Positions 34,588-41,700 of a DNA stretch of 55,634 nucleotides are shown here, in pieces; within the stretch, counting starts at the first letter, position 1; every line of letters begins with the position of its first letter. The DNA is from Bryobacterales bacterium (GTDB taxonomy: Bacteria; Acidobacteriota; Terriglobia; Bryobacterales; Bryobacteraceae): positions 1-55,634 of the forward strand of contig SHUD01000012.1 of assembly GCA_009697505.1 (NCBI GenBank), in the 5' to 3' direction. A model generated the notes under the pieces. It made no database searches and had not been told where the DNA came from. It was given only the letters and a program-made list of their open reading frames with translations. A program made the translations under genes and the position numbers.

Positions 34588-35094
34588 GTGAAGCTCTTCT
34601 TCATCGGAATGATCGCCGGCTGTATCATGCTTCCGGTGATCGCGATCCTGTACCTGCGCTTCGGCTACGTACCGGTGGCGGTGGACGGGCCGATGATTCC
34701 CTTCGAGGAACTGCTCGCGGGGACCGCCGTGCAAGCGCGCATCGCCCGCGAAGCTCCTAAGAAAGCCGGCCTGCCAGCGAGTGAAGAGAACCTGGTCGCC
34801 GGCGCCAAGATCTACCGCGAGCACTGTGTCGGCTGCCACGGCTTGCCCGGCAGTACGCCCTCGGCGGCATCCAAGGGCATGTACCCCGCGCCCCCGCAGT
34901 TCTTCGACCAAAAGACTTTCGGCAATGAGCAGGTGGGCCAGGATTACTGGATCGTCGCCAACGGCATCCGCCTGACCGGCATGCCCGGCTACAAGCCCAC
35001 ACTCAGTGACGAACAACTCTGGCAGGTCAGCCAATTCGTGATAAACCGAGGGAAGCTGCCGGAGGGGGCGAGGGCGGTGCTGGAGGGGAAGTAG
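34588..35094 (+). CDS. Membrane-anchored monoheme cytochrome c
   Basis: A 168-residue protein starting at GTG 34588. The first helix (LFFIGMIAGCIMLPVIAILYL) anchors it. The heme motif is C80-VG-C83-H84 in REHCVGCHGLPG. Met132 in RLTGMPGY is a likely second axial ligand. It lies 4 bp after the radical SAM stop and is almost certainly co-transcribed. It could donate or accept electrons in a periplasmic redox process. A functional tie to the radical SAM enzyme is an inference from position. Confidence 0.85.
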   Translation: MKLFFIGMIAGCIMLPVIAILYLRFGYVPVAVDGPMIPFEELLAGTAVQARIAREAPKKAGLPASEENLVAGAKIYREHCVGCHGLPGSTPSAASKGMYPAPPQFFDQKTFGNEQVGQDYWIVANGIRLTGMPGYKPTLSDEQLWQVSQFVINRGKLPEGARAVLEGK

Positions 35095-35126
35095 GCCGAG
35101 GGGGAGCTTCGGACTGTCGGGAAACG

Positions 35127-35141
35127 CGGGACAGTACACTC
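35127..35141 (+). repeat. Solo arm fragment of the inverted-repeat element
   Basis: CGGGACAGTACACTC here matches 15 bp at the core of each arm of the 14861-14956 element. The upstream bases (GGGAAACG) are only roughly like the arm's GCGAAAAAC. No partner arm is close by. It lies in the gap between the cytochrome c gene and mqsA, and suggests the element is a scattered family in this genome. Confidence 0.55.
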
Positions 35142-35166
35142 AAACACAATATCTGGCACCGGTCTA

Positions 35167-35568
35167 TTACCCGGCCCGGACCTCGTTCAGCAGGTTGGGG
35201 TGACGGTCGAGCAGCATGAGCAGTTTCACCAGCGCGAGCGGGGGCTTGGTCTTGCCGTTCTCGTAGCGGGAGAACGCGTTCGGCCCGCCGCCGAAGACCG
35301 CTGCGGCCTGCCGCTGGTCGAGCGCGAGTTTCTTGCGCACGCGCGCGATAAAAGCGGGATCGACAATGGAAGCGTTCACCTGCTTGTTGAACTCCAGCAT
35401 CGCCGCGCTGACCTGTTTCGATTCCGCGGCGGCGAGGACGTTTTCTCCGCAGGCCGGGCAAAAATCGCCGCGTACACCCGGAATCGTCGTTGTTTCACCT
35501 TTGTAGGTGTAGGAAATATCGCGTGTGTCACGCACCAGTTTCGCCGCTCCGCAGGATGGGCATTTCAT
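35167..35568 (-). CDS. mqsA: MqsA-type antitoxin
   Basis: A 133-residue antitoxin from ATG 35568 (MKCPSCGAAKLVRD). The N-terminal zinc domain has Cys3, Cys6, Cys37 and Cys40. The C-terminal XRE-type HTH reads RKKLALDQRQAAAVFGGGPNAFSRYENGKTKPP. MqsA neutralises the toxin and represses the operon through the HTH. The gene overlaps the end of mqsR by 41 bp and comes second, the usual toxin-first order of this pair. Two GGTT/AACC palindromes lie upstream of mqsR. Confidence 0.9.
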   Translation of the reverse strand: MKCPSCGAAKLVRDTRDISYTYKGETTTIPGVRGDFCPACGENVLAAAESKQVSAAMLEFNKQVNASIVDPAFIARVRKKLALDQRQAAAVFGGGPNAFSRYENGKTKPPLALVKLLMLLDRHPNLLNEVRAG

Positions 35569-35881
35569 GGCACGGCTCCTTTCCCTCATAGTTCCTTGAA
35601 TGAACGATCAGCACGTCGTCGATAACCGTAAGCTTCAGAGAGACATCGCCGGCCGGTTTCTTCGGGCGGTAGCCGTCCTGCCAGATGCGGTGATCGGCGT
35701 GCGTCGTCATGCTCTTGTAAAAGTCGCGCGGTGTAAGCGCCGCGACGATGCCGACGATCTCTTCGAAGCCGAACCCTAGGGCCGCCCCGCCAGCGAGTGC
35801 CGAAACCGTAGCGCGGACCCTGCCCGACGCAATCAGGTTCTTGACGGCCACCAGTTTCGAGTGCGGTGTCCGCTTCTCCAC
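35528..35881 (-). CDS. mqsR: MqsR-type mRNA interferase toxin
   Basis: A 117-residue MqsR-family toxin, a RelE-fold ribonuclease that in E. coli cleaves mRNA at GCU. Family-like segments are KLVAVKNLIASGRVRATVSALAGGAALGF, the ALTPRDFYKSMTTHADHRIWQDGYR core and VIDDVLIVHSRNYEG. Toxin precedes antitoxin and the operator region is intact, so the module could be active. Confidence 0.9.
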   Translation of the reverse strand: MEKRTPHSKLVAVKNLIASGRVRATVSALAGGAALGFGFEEIVGIVAALTPRDFYKSMTTHADHRIWQDGYRPKKPAGDVSLKLTVIDDVLIVHSRNYEGKEPCHEMPILRSGETGA

Positions 35882-35891
35882 GGAACTATAT

Positions 35892-35927
35892 TAACCTATT
35901 TGGTTATATTTGGCAAGTAGGTTAACC
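35892..35927 (-). promoter_or_regulatory. Two palindromic operators upstream of mqsRA
   Basis: TAACCTATTTGGTTA (35892-35906) has perfect 5-bp arms around TATTT. GGTTAACC (35920-35927) is a perfect 8-bp palindrome. E. coli MqsA binds AACCT-spacer-AGGTT palindromes before mqsRA, and these two sites share the AACC/GGTT half-sites. Their place just before the mqsR start (ATG at 35879-35881) supports autoregulation by the MqsRA complex. The half-site spacing is an inference. Confidence 0.7.
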
Positions 35928-35947
35928 GTGTTGTGGTAACTACACCC

Positions 35948-36685
35948 CTACTGCATCCCCTTCGACTTAAACACCGGCTTGGCCGCGGCGGAAGTCAAGA
36001 ACTCAATCGCCTTCTTCGCCGCTGCTGGATCTTTCGCTTTTACAGCAACTGAGCCACTAAATCTCAAGTAATTCTGTAAGTCTCCCGGCAGCGGCCCCGC
36101 TACAACCATACCCTTCACCAGCGGAATCTCGCTGAGGGGGAGAATGTCCAAATCCGCTTTGCCCGCCATCACCGCCTCGCCAACCTTCTCCGTCCCGTCC
36201 TCATACAGCGTCTTCGCCGTGAGAGCCGGCGCGATGCCCAGCTTTTCGTACATCTTATCGATGGTGCCGCGGCTGGCGCCCTCCTTGGCGATGGCGACAG
36301 ACTTGGCCTTCAGCAGCGTTTGCTTGACGGCCTCCGGGCTGGAGATATCGGGCTTGGGCGAACCCTGGCGGATGCCGAACCCCACGCCGACGCTGGCGAT
36401 CTCGGCTGCCGTCCCGGCCATGATCTTTCCTTGCTTGGTCAGGTCCGCCGTGGCTTCCGGCGTCAGGATCGCCATGTCGAAGGCCTCTCCAGCATCGATT
36501 TTCCGGCGCAGTTGTGCCGTCGATCCGAATTCGATCACCAGCGGATGCCCAATCGCGCGCTCGCAGTCGGCCTTCAATTGGAGGAACGCGGTCCTCACCC
36601 CATTAGATGAGAACACGCGGACCGGCGCCGCTTGCCCCCACGTGACCTGCACGGCCAGAAATGCAAGTACAGCCAGTTTTTTCAT
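35948..36685 (-). CDS. ModA-like periplasmic substrate-binding protein (orphan)
   Basis: A 245-residue exported protein with a signal peptide (MKKLAVLAFLAVQVTWGQA) and a periplasmic-binding fold of the molybdate/ModA family: RVFSSNGVRTAFLQLKADCERAIGHPLVIEFGSTAQLRRKIDAGEAFDMAIL. There is no ModB or ModC permease or ATPase beside it, so it is an orphan and may bind another anion or an organic ligand. It is divergent from the bacilliredoxin gene across 47 bp. Confidence 0.85.
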   Translation of the reverse strand: MKKLAVLAFLAVQVTWGQAAPVRVFSSNGVRTAFLQLKADCERAIGHPLVIEFGSTAQLRRKIDAGEAFDMAILTPEATADLTKQGKIMAGTAAEIASVGVGFGIRQGSPKPDISSPEAVKQTLLKAKSVAIAKEGASRGTIDKMYEKLGIAPALTAKTLYEDGTEKVGEAVMAGKADLDILPLSEIPLVKGMVVAGPLPGDLQNYLRFSGSVAVKAKDPAAAKKAIEFLTSAAAKPVFKSKGMQ

Positions 36686-36732
36686 TGCCGTCTCCTCGCC
36701 GTATGATACTCGATTCTGCTACATTCAAAGCA

Positions 36733-37173
36733 ATGGCCTATCCTGAACGTTTTTTGATCCCCATGCGGGAAGACCTGACGCGCTTTGGTGTCGAGGAAAC
36801 CCGGACACCGGAAGATGTGGACCGTGTCCTGGCCTCCCCGGGCACCGTCATGATGGTGGTGAACTCGGTTTGCGGATGCGCCGCCGGCAAGGCCCGGCCG
36901 GGCATCGGCTTGGCGCTGCAAAACCCCGTACGCCCGGCCAAAGCCGCCACGGTGTTTGCGGGTGGGGACGACGCCGCCACCGCGCACCTGCGGGCGATCC
37001 TCAAGGATTACCCGCCATCGTCGCCCTCCGTCGCCCTGTTCCAGGACGGCAAGCCCGTATACATGCTGCATCGTAGCGATATCGAGCGCCGCGACGCCTA
37101 TCAGATCGCCCAGCTTCTGACGGAAGCGTTCAACAAATTTTGCGCCACCCCTGCCACCGCGGAAACGCACTAG
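36733..37173 (+). CDS. BrxA/BrxB-family bacilliredoxin
   Basis: A 146-residue protein from ATG 36733 (MAYPERFLIPM). The family motif SVCGCAAGKARPG puts the redox pair at Cys47 and Cys49. BrxA/BrxB (YphP/YqiW) remove bacillithiol from S-bacillithiolated proteins. The family, once DUF1094, also occurs in acidobacteria. Length matches. The upstream open frame before ATG 36733 is unlike the family. Confidence 0.9.
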   Translation: MAYPERFLIPMREDLTRFGVEETRTPEDVDRVLASPGTVMMVVNSVCGCAAGKARPGIGLALQNPVRPAKAATVFAGGDDAATAHLRAILKDYPPSSPSVALFQDGKPVYMLHRSDIERRDAYQIAQLLTEAFNKFCATPATAETH

Positions 37174-37224
37174 CTAGAATAGAAGCGCTTGGCGGCGTTT
37201 CCAATTTCGCCTTCCGTCTGCCGC

Positions 37225-38622
37225 ATGGCGGTGATTCTGGCGGAGAAGCTTGTTCCGGCTCGCCTGCGCGACGAGTGGCGCGAGGAGTACACCGGCACGT
37301 TCTTCGAGTGGACCCTGGACGCCGCCGCTTCCGGGACTCCTGACAGCCGCTTTGCGCTTCTAGGACACACGAGGCGGGCGTTGCGCTCTGCGCTGCGCGC
37401 CCGTTTCTCGGCGGAGCAGTTCGGTACACCGGCTTTCTGCCTAGGGTTCGGCGCCGCTCTCCTCGTGTTCCTCGCCATCGCCAGCGGCGGCTTCCAGGTG
37501 CTGCGCCACTACGCGCGTCCGCTGAAGTATCGAGAACCGGACCGCGTCGTGGTCCTCGCGCAGGGTCCGCCGTTCTTTGGAATACGCCTTGGCTTCCGGG
37601 ATCGCGAGCTATACGAATTCCGCGAACATTCCCACAGCCTGGAAGGCGTGGCGACGTATTCATGGAGCAGCACCGTGTTCCATTCCGCGCGCGGCCAGCG
37701 CGAAATCACCGCTGCCGAAGCCGGTCCGGAATTCTTTAATGTGCTCGGCGCCGGCCCCTCCATGGGACAGCCCTTGAGCGGCCTCGACAGCTTTCTCGCC
37801 AGTTACGATTTCTGGAAGAACGACCTTGGCGCGGACCCAGCCGCCATCGGACGGAGCTACGATATTGGCGGCCATCCCATGCGTTTGGTGGGCGTGATGC
37901 CACACAGCTTCTCATTTCTTTCTGCGCCTATCTCCGTTTGGGTCACCGCCGCGCCGGAGCCGTCTGTTACCGCGCGCCGCTGGTGGCTGGCTTTGCGAGG
38001 CGGCGTGGCCCGCCTCCGTCCGGGAGTAAATCGCGATGGCGCCGAAGAAGAATTGCGGCAATTGTTGGTGCGCGCTGGAATCGCCCGCCGTAACTTTTCC
38101 GTGCGCGCGACACCCATCGCGGACCTGGTCTACCGCCCGGCGTGGTCCTACGGATTCGACTTCGTTGCGGCCATTACCGTAATTCTTGGTTGGACCGCTT
38201 TCAATCTGTATCGCGACCGGCGCCGCAGCATCCCCTGGCCGATGGCGCGCCACTTCTGGGGCTTCTTCGTGCTGAAGAGCGCGCTGCCGCTAACCGCTCT
38301 CTCTCTTTTCATATTCGAATTTGGCCGCGTCACGCGGCTCGGCGTGACCGGAGGTATCCGCCCGGGAACCGGTGCGCTCAATGTCTGGCTGTACTACTCC
38401 GCGATCGCGATGATCCTGCTGTGGGCCTTCCGCGATCAGCCGGGCCGTTGCCGTGTGTGTCTCCACCGCATGCACCAGCCCATCCGCATCGGTACGCCGG
38501 GGCAGGTGTTACTGGAGAACGCCGGCCAGGAAGTAATGTGCCCGCAGGGGCACGGCTCTATCTATACGGCAGATTCTGTACTGGGGGCGGATCTCTCCAA
38601 CCGTTGGATGGGATTTTCCTAG
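37225..38622 (+). CDS. MacB-like periplasmic-domain membrane protein without FtsX, with C-terminal zinc ribbon
   Basis: A 465-residue protein from ATG 37225. After a short cytosolic head (VPARLRDEWREEYTGTFFEW) and a first span near residues 70-92, residues about 100-290 resemble the MacB periplasmic core domain of ABC permeases (YREPDRVVVLAQ, TAAEAGPEFFNVLGAGPSMG, GGHPMRLVGVMP). The family normally continues with an FtsX domain. Instead three or four spans and a CRVC…VMCPQGHGSIY ribbon-like tail follow. Acidobacteria carry many such partial ADOP-type permeases. Function unknown. Confidence 0.65.
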   Translation: MAVILAEKLVPARLRDEWREEYTGTFFEWTLDAAASGTPDSRFALLGHTRRALRSALRARFSAEQFGTPAFCLGFGAALLVFLAIASGGFQVLRHYARPLKYREPDRVVVLAQGPPFFGIRLGFRDRELYEFREHSHSLEGVATYSWSSTVFHSARGQREITAAEAGPEFFNVLGAGPSMGQPLSGLDSFLASYDFWKNDLGADPAAIGRSYDIGGHPMRLVGVMPHSFSFLSAPISVWVTAAPEPSVTARRWWLALRGGVARLRPGVNRDGAEEELRQLLVRAGIARRNFSVRATPIADLVYRPAWSYGFDFVAAITVILGWTAFNLYRDRRRSIPWPMARHFWGFFVLKSALPLTALSLFIFEFGRVTRLGVTGGIRPGTGALNVWLYYSAIAMILLWAFRDQPGRCRVCLHRMHQPIRIGTPGQVLLENAGQEVMCPQGHGSIYTADSVLGADLSNRWMGFS

Positions 38623-38641
38623 CCGCGTCTACCAGCCGGCT

Positions 38642-39285
38642 TTACCAGCCAACCCTGCCCATGCGAGCCAGGATGATGGCGCTGTAATCATCCATGCGCG
38701 CGGGGTGCCAGCGCCGGGGCGCGGGAAGGACCGCCGCCATTCTTGACGCTTGTTCGCGCGTCAACTGCAAAGCGGTTACTTGGTAGTGGAACTTTGCCCC
38801 CTCCTCGACGCCGAACACACCCGCGGGACCCCATTCGACGACGTTTACATACAGTTCCAGTACGCGGCGCTTGCCGAGGATTCTGTCCGCCATCGGCGCC
38901 AGCGTATACTCACAGAGCTTTCGCAAGGGATTGCGATGCGTCGTGAAGAAGAGGCTTTTCACGAGTTGCTGCGTCAGAGTCGACGCTCCACGCATACGCT
39001 CGCTCTCCTCAGTCACTTTCCACAGCTCAGCCCAATCGATTCCGTGGTGCTGGTAGAAGCTTCCGTCTTCAGCCGAGACTACGGAGTGCTGAACCTCCGG
39101 CGAGATCCGCGACAGGGGCATGAAGGTATAGCGTTTCTTGTACGGAGAACGTTGGAACAGCGCCTCTGTACTTGAACGCCCGTGGTAGGCGGATTCACGG
39201 TGCGCAGCGCGAACAGACTGCCTCCCCAAAATAGATGAATAGCGGCCACGGCCGCGAATGCGAATTGGAGGAATCGGCGTAACAC
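38642..39285 (-). pseudogene. mtgA: Frameshifted monofunctional peptidoglycan transglycosylase
   Basis: MtgA polymerises lipid II into glycan strands. The N-terminal part is in one frame from GTG 39285: one membrane helix (FLQFAFAAVAAIHLFWGGSLF) then RTVNPPTTGVQVQRR, the usual MtgA lead-in. The catalytic part is in another frame: EALFQRSPYKKRY, VSAEDGSFYQHHGIDW (catalytic Glu), GASTLTQQLVKSLF and VVEWGPAGVFG. The frames meet near 39163-39170, and restoring one base would join them. It may be a real 1-bp (3n+1) deletion or an assembly error. Divergent from the cyclophilin gene. Confidence 0.85.
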
Positions 39286-39316
39286 TACTCTTTAGTTTCC
39301 CGCTACACTGAAGCGA

Positions 39317-39799
39317 ATGTCCAAACAATATCCCAACCCGCCTGCGCTGGCGATCGATCCCGCCAAGAAGTACACGACTACGATCACCACGTCCCGCGGC
39401 GAAATCGTCTGCGAGCTATTCGCGAAAGAAGCGCCCAAAACCGTCAATAACTTCGTATTTCTGGCGCGAGAGAACTTCTATGATGGCACCGTGTTCCACA
39501 GAGTCCTCGCGGATTTCATGATTCAGGGTGGCGACCCCACTGGTACCGGACGCGGGGGGCCCGGCTATCGCTTTGAAGACGAATGCAAAGGCAACCCGCA
39601 CCAGCACCAGATTGGTTCGCTTTCCATGGCCAACGCCGGTCCGGGCACCAACGGAAGCCAGTTCTTCATTACGCATATCGCGACCGACTGGCTCAACGGC
39701 AAGCACACGGTTTTCGGAAAGGTGCTCCAGGGCCAGGACATCGTGAACGCGACTCAACAGGGCGATCAACTCAAGAGCGTAACAATTAGCGAAGAGTAA
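39317..39799 (+). CDS. Cyclophilin-type peptidyl-prolyl isomerase
   Basis: A 160-residue cyclophilin. No signal peptide is visible, so it is probably cytosolic. Conserved segments include [65 protein letters not shown] and KHTVFGKV. It accelerates proline cis-trans isomerisation during folding. Length is normal. Confidence 0.95.
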   Translation: MSKQYPNPPALAIDPAKKYTTTITTSRGEIVCELFAKEAPKTVNNFVFLARENFYDGTVFHRVLADFMIQGGDPTGTGRGGPGYRFEDECKGNPHQHQIGSLSMANAGPGTNGSQFFITHIATDWLNGKHTVFGKVLQGQDIVNATQQGDQLKSVTISEE

Positions 39800-39843
39800 C
39801 TACGCGCGCCGCGGTTCTAGTTTGCTTCTATCGAGGCGTGTGA

Positions 39844-39967
39844 TGGAGCGGGCTTCAGCCGCCGCGGGTTGCCGGTTCACTTGGCGCCTCGCCTTCGCGG
39901 CCTTTGCGCTTGTGTGGTGGAGCGGGCTTCAGCCTGCTACGGTGGCTTCAGCCGCCGCGGGTTGCCG
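39844..39967. repeat. Intergenic nested direct repeats
   Basis: TGGAGCGGGCTTCAGCC occurs at 39844-39860 and 39918-39934. A 24-bp unit starting GGCTTCAGCCGCCGCGGG occurs at 39851-39874 and 39944-39967. The repeats fill the gap between the cyclophilin and DUF1684 genes. The TGGAGCGGGC core appears again at 46183 beside stem-loops. I infer a genome-wide intergenic repeat family. Open frames through it have no protein character. Confidence 0.65.
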
Positions 39968-39988
39968 ATCAGCTGGAGATCATCCCGC

Positions 39989-40870
39989 TCAGTGGCGCTT
40001 CCCGTACATCATTTCACCTGCTGTCACCGCAACCGGCAGACGATTCTGTGGCGGAGGCAGCGGACAGGTGGCGTAATCGGTGAACACGCACGGTGGATTC
40101 TCGGCTTTGTTGAAGTCGATCTCCAGCGTTCCCGGCCGCGCGATGCCGGCCTTGGGCATGGGCGCGTAAAGGAAGCGCGACGCGCCGTACGTGGTCTTGC
40201 CGCTGGTCTGGTCGCGCATCACGAACCAGAACTCCGCGCCGTCGGCCACCGGTTCCAGCCGGTGCTCTTTGCCCGCGCGCTGAAAGGTCACGTACCCGGG
40301 CGCTTCGGCTTCCTCCCGCAAACCCGCTAGAGTCTCGAAGGCAAACTTACGCGGTTTGTCGTAGGGCACGTATTTCGCGGGGACTTTCCAGGATTCGTCC
40401 ACCGGAAACCATTGGAGCCCGCTAAATTGCCGCCGCGCCGCACTGTCGTTGTCCTTGATGCGCACGCCGAACCGCTGCTCGCGCTGGATGACGAAGAACT
40501 TGATCCGGCCGACAGCCAGCTTGTCGTACCGCGGCGTGACATCGGGCTTCAGTTCCGTCTCGAACGCCGGTGTTCCATTGAAAGTTACCGCCACGCCCTT
40601 CTCGGGCCGGAAACGCACCTTGCCGGCGCGCAGGGTCAGCGTGCCCACCTTATCCGGTGCCGCCTTGGGGAGCCTCACTTCGAAATTCGGATGAGATCCG
40701 ACGCGGTTCTCGCCTTCCTTCAACCAGTCGAGTCCGACGACAGTGAGCCAGCCGTCCTCGGCCTTAAGAGCCGCCTCCTGCCGGGCGCGCCATTCGGCGA
40801 TGTAGCGTTGATAAGCCGGATCGGCGGCGAGAGCCGCGAGAGCAAGTACCAGGATGAGAACAGCGCGCAT
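39989..40870 (-). CDS. DUF1684 family exported protein
   Basis: A 293-residue protein with a signal peptide (MRAVLILVLALAALAA). The DUF1684 hallmarks follow: YIAEWRARQEAALKAEDGWLTVVGLDWLKEGENRVGSHP near the N-terminus, then DFNKAENPPCVFTDYATCPLPPPQNRLPVAVTAGE at the C-terminus. The family is widespread and uncharacterised; the CPLPPPQN region is its best-conserved part. It is divergent from larE with 26 bp between starts. Confidence 0.92.
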   Translation of the reverse strand: MRAVLILVLALAALAADPAYQRYIAEWRARQEAALKAEDGWLTVVGLDWLKEGENRVGSHPNFEVRLPKAAPDKVGTLTLRAGKVRFRPEKGVAVTFNGTPAFETELKPDVTPRYDKLAVGRIKFFVIQREQRFGVRIKDNDSAARRQFSGLQWFPVDESWKVPAKYVPYDKPRKFAFETLAGLREEAEAPGYVTFQRAGKEHRLEPVADGAEFWFVMRDQTSGKTTYGASRFLYAPMPKAGIARPGTLEIDFNKAENPPCVFTDYATCPLPPPQNRLPVAVTAGEMMYGKRH

Positions 40871-40896
40871 CGGGAGGGAAACCTTACAATAGAATT

Positions 40897-41700
40897 ATGG
40901 ACGAAAAAGAGCGCCGCTTATTTGCCGCGCTCGAAGCAATGGGCAGCGTCGTCGTCGCCTATTCCGGCGGCGCGGATTCCGCGTATCTGGCCTGGGCCGC
41001 CCACCGCGTTCTGGGAAGCAACGCAGTCGCCATCACCGCGGATTCGGCTTCGCTGCCGGAATCGCACAAAGCCGACGCGGAGGCCTTCGCCGGCGAGCAC
41101 GGCATCCGCCACGAATACATCCTCACGCGCGAGTTCGACAACCCCGATTACGTCGCGAATAATCCCGACCGCTGCTTTCACTGCAAAGACGAACTGTTCA
41201 CGCGCCTGGATGAAGTCGCCAAAGAACGGAGCATCGCCCACGTCGTTTATGGCGTGAATGTGGATGACCTGGGAGATTACCGTCCGGGCCAGCGTGCCGC
41301 GAAGCTGCACGAGGTAAAAGCCCCGCTGGTCGAAGCGGGTCTCACCAAGGCCGAGATCCGCGAGCTATCAAAACGAGCGGGCCTCTCTACCTGGGATCGC
41401 CCGGCATCCGCATGCCTCAGTTCGCGGATTCCTTACGGAACGCCCGTCACCATCCAGAACGTCAAGACCGTCGACCGGGGCGAAGACGCCATCCGGGCGC
41501 TCGGCTTCCGTCAGTTCCGCGTTCGCTTCCACGGCGAAGTTGTGCGCATCGAAGTTGCTCCGGAAGAATTGGAGCGCGCGATGACGCCGGAGATGGCGCG
41601 GCGCTTCACCGCGATCTTCAAGGGCCTCGGTTTCCACTACGTCACGCTGGATCTGGAAGGTTACCGGCAGGGCTCGCTGAACGCGGTGCTGCAACACTGA
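40897..41700 (+). CDS. larE: LarE, ATP-dependent sacrificial sulfur transferase
   Basis: A 267-residue LarE of the PP-loop ATP pyrophosphatase family. In nickel-pincer nucleotide synthesis it adenylates P2CMN and inserts sulfur. The PP-loop SGGADS is at residues 23-28. A Cys pair (C93, C96 in DRCFHCKDEL) is present. Cys173 in RPASACLSSRIPYG matches the sacrificial Cys176 of Lactobacillus plantarum LarE, so each protein probably gives up its own sulfur. The 3' end overlaps the convergent symporter gene by 59 bp. The earlier-step gene larB is 35 kb away. Confidence 0.95.
   Translation: MDEKERRLFAALEAMGSVVVAYSGGADSAYLAWAAHRVLGSNAVAITADSASLPESHKADAEAFAGEHGIRHEYILTREFDNPDYVANNPDRCFHCKDELFTRLDEVAKERSIAHVVYGVNVDDLGDYRPGQRAAKLHEVKAPLVEAGLTKAEIRELSKRAGLSTWDRPASACLSSRIPYGTPVTIQNVKTVDRGEDAIRALGFRQFRVRFHGEVVRIEVAPEELERAMTPEMARRFTAIFKGLGFHYVTLDLEGYRQGSLNAVLQH

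Noticed and set aside
39822..40330. Plus-strand open frames after the cyclophilin gene
   Set aside because: They run through repeats and antisense of the DUF1684 gene; composition is that of repeats, not protein.
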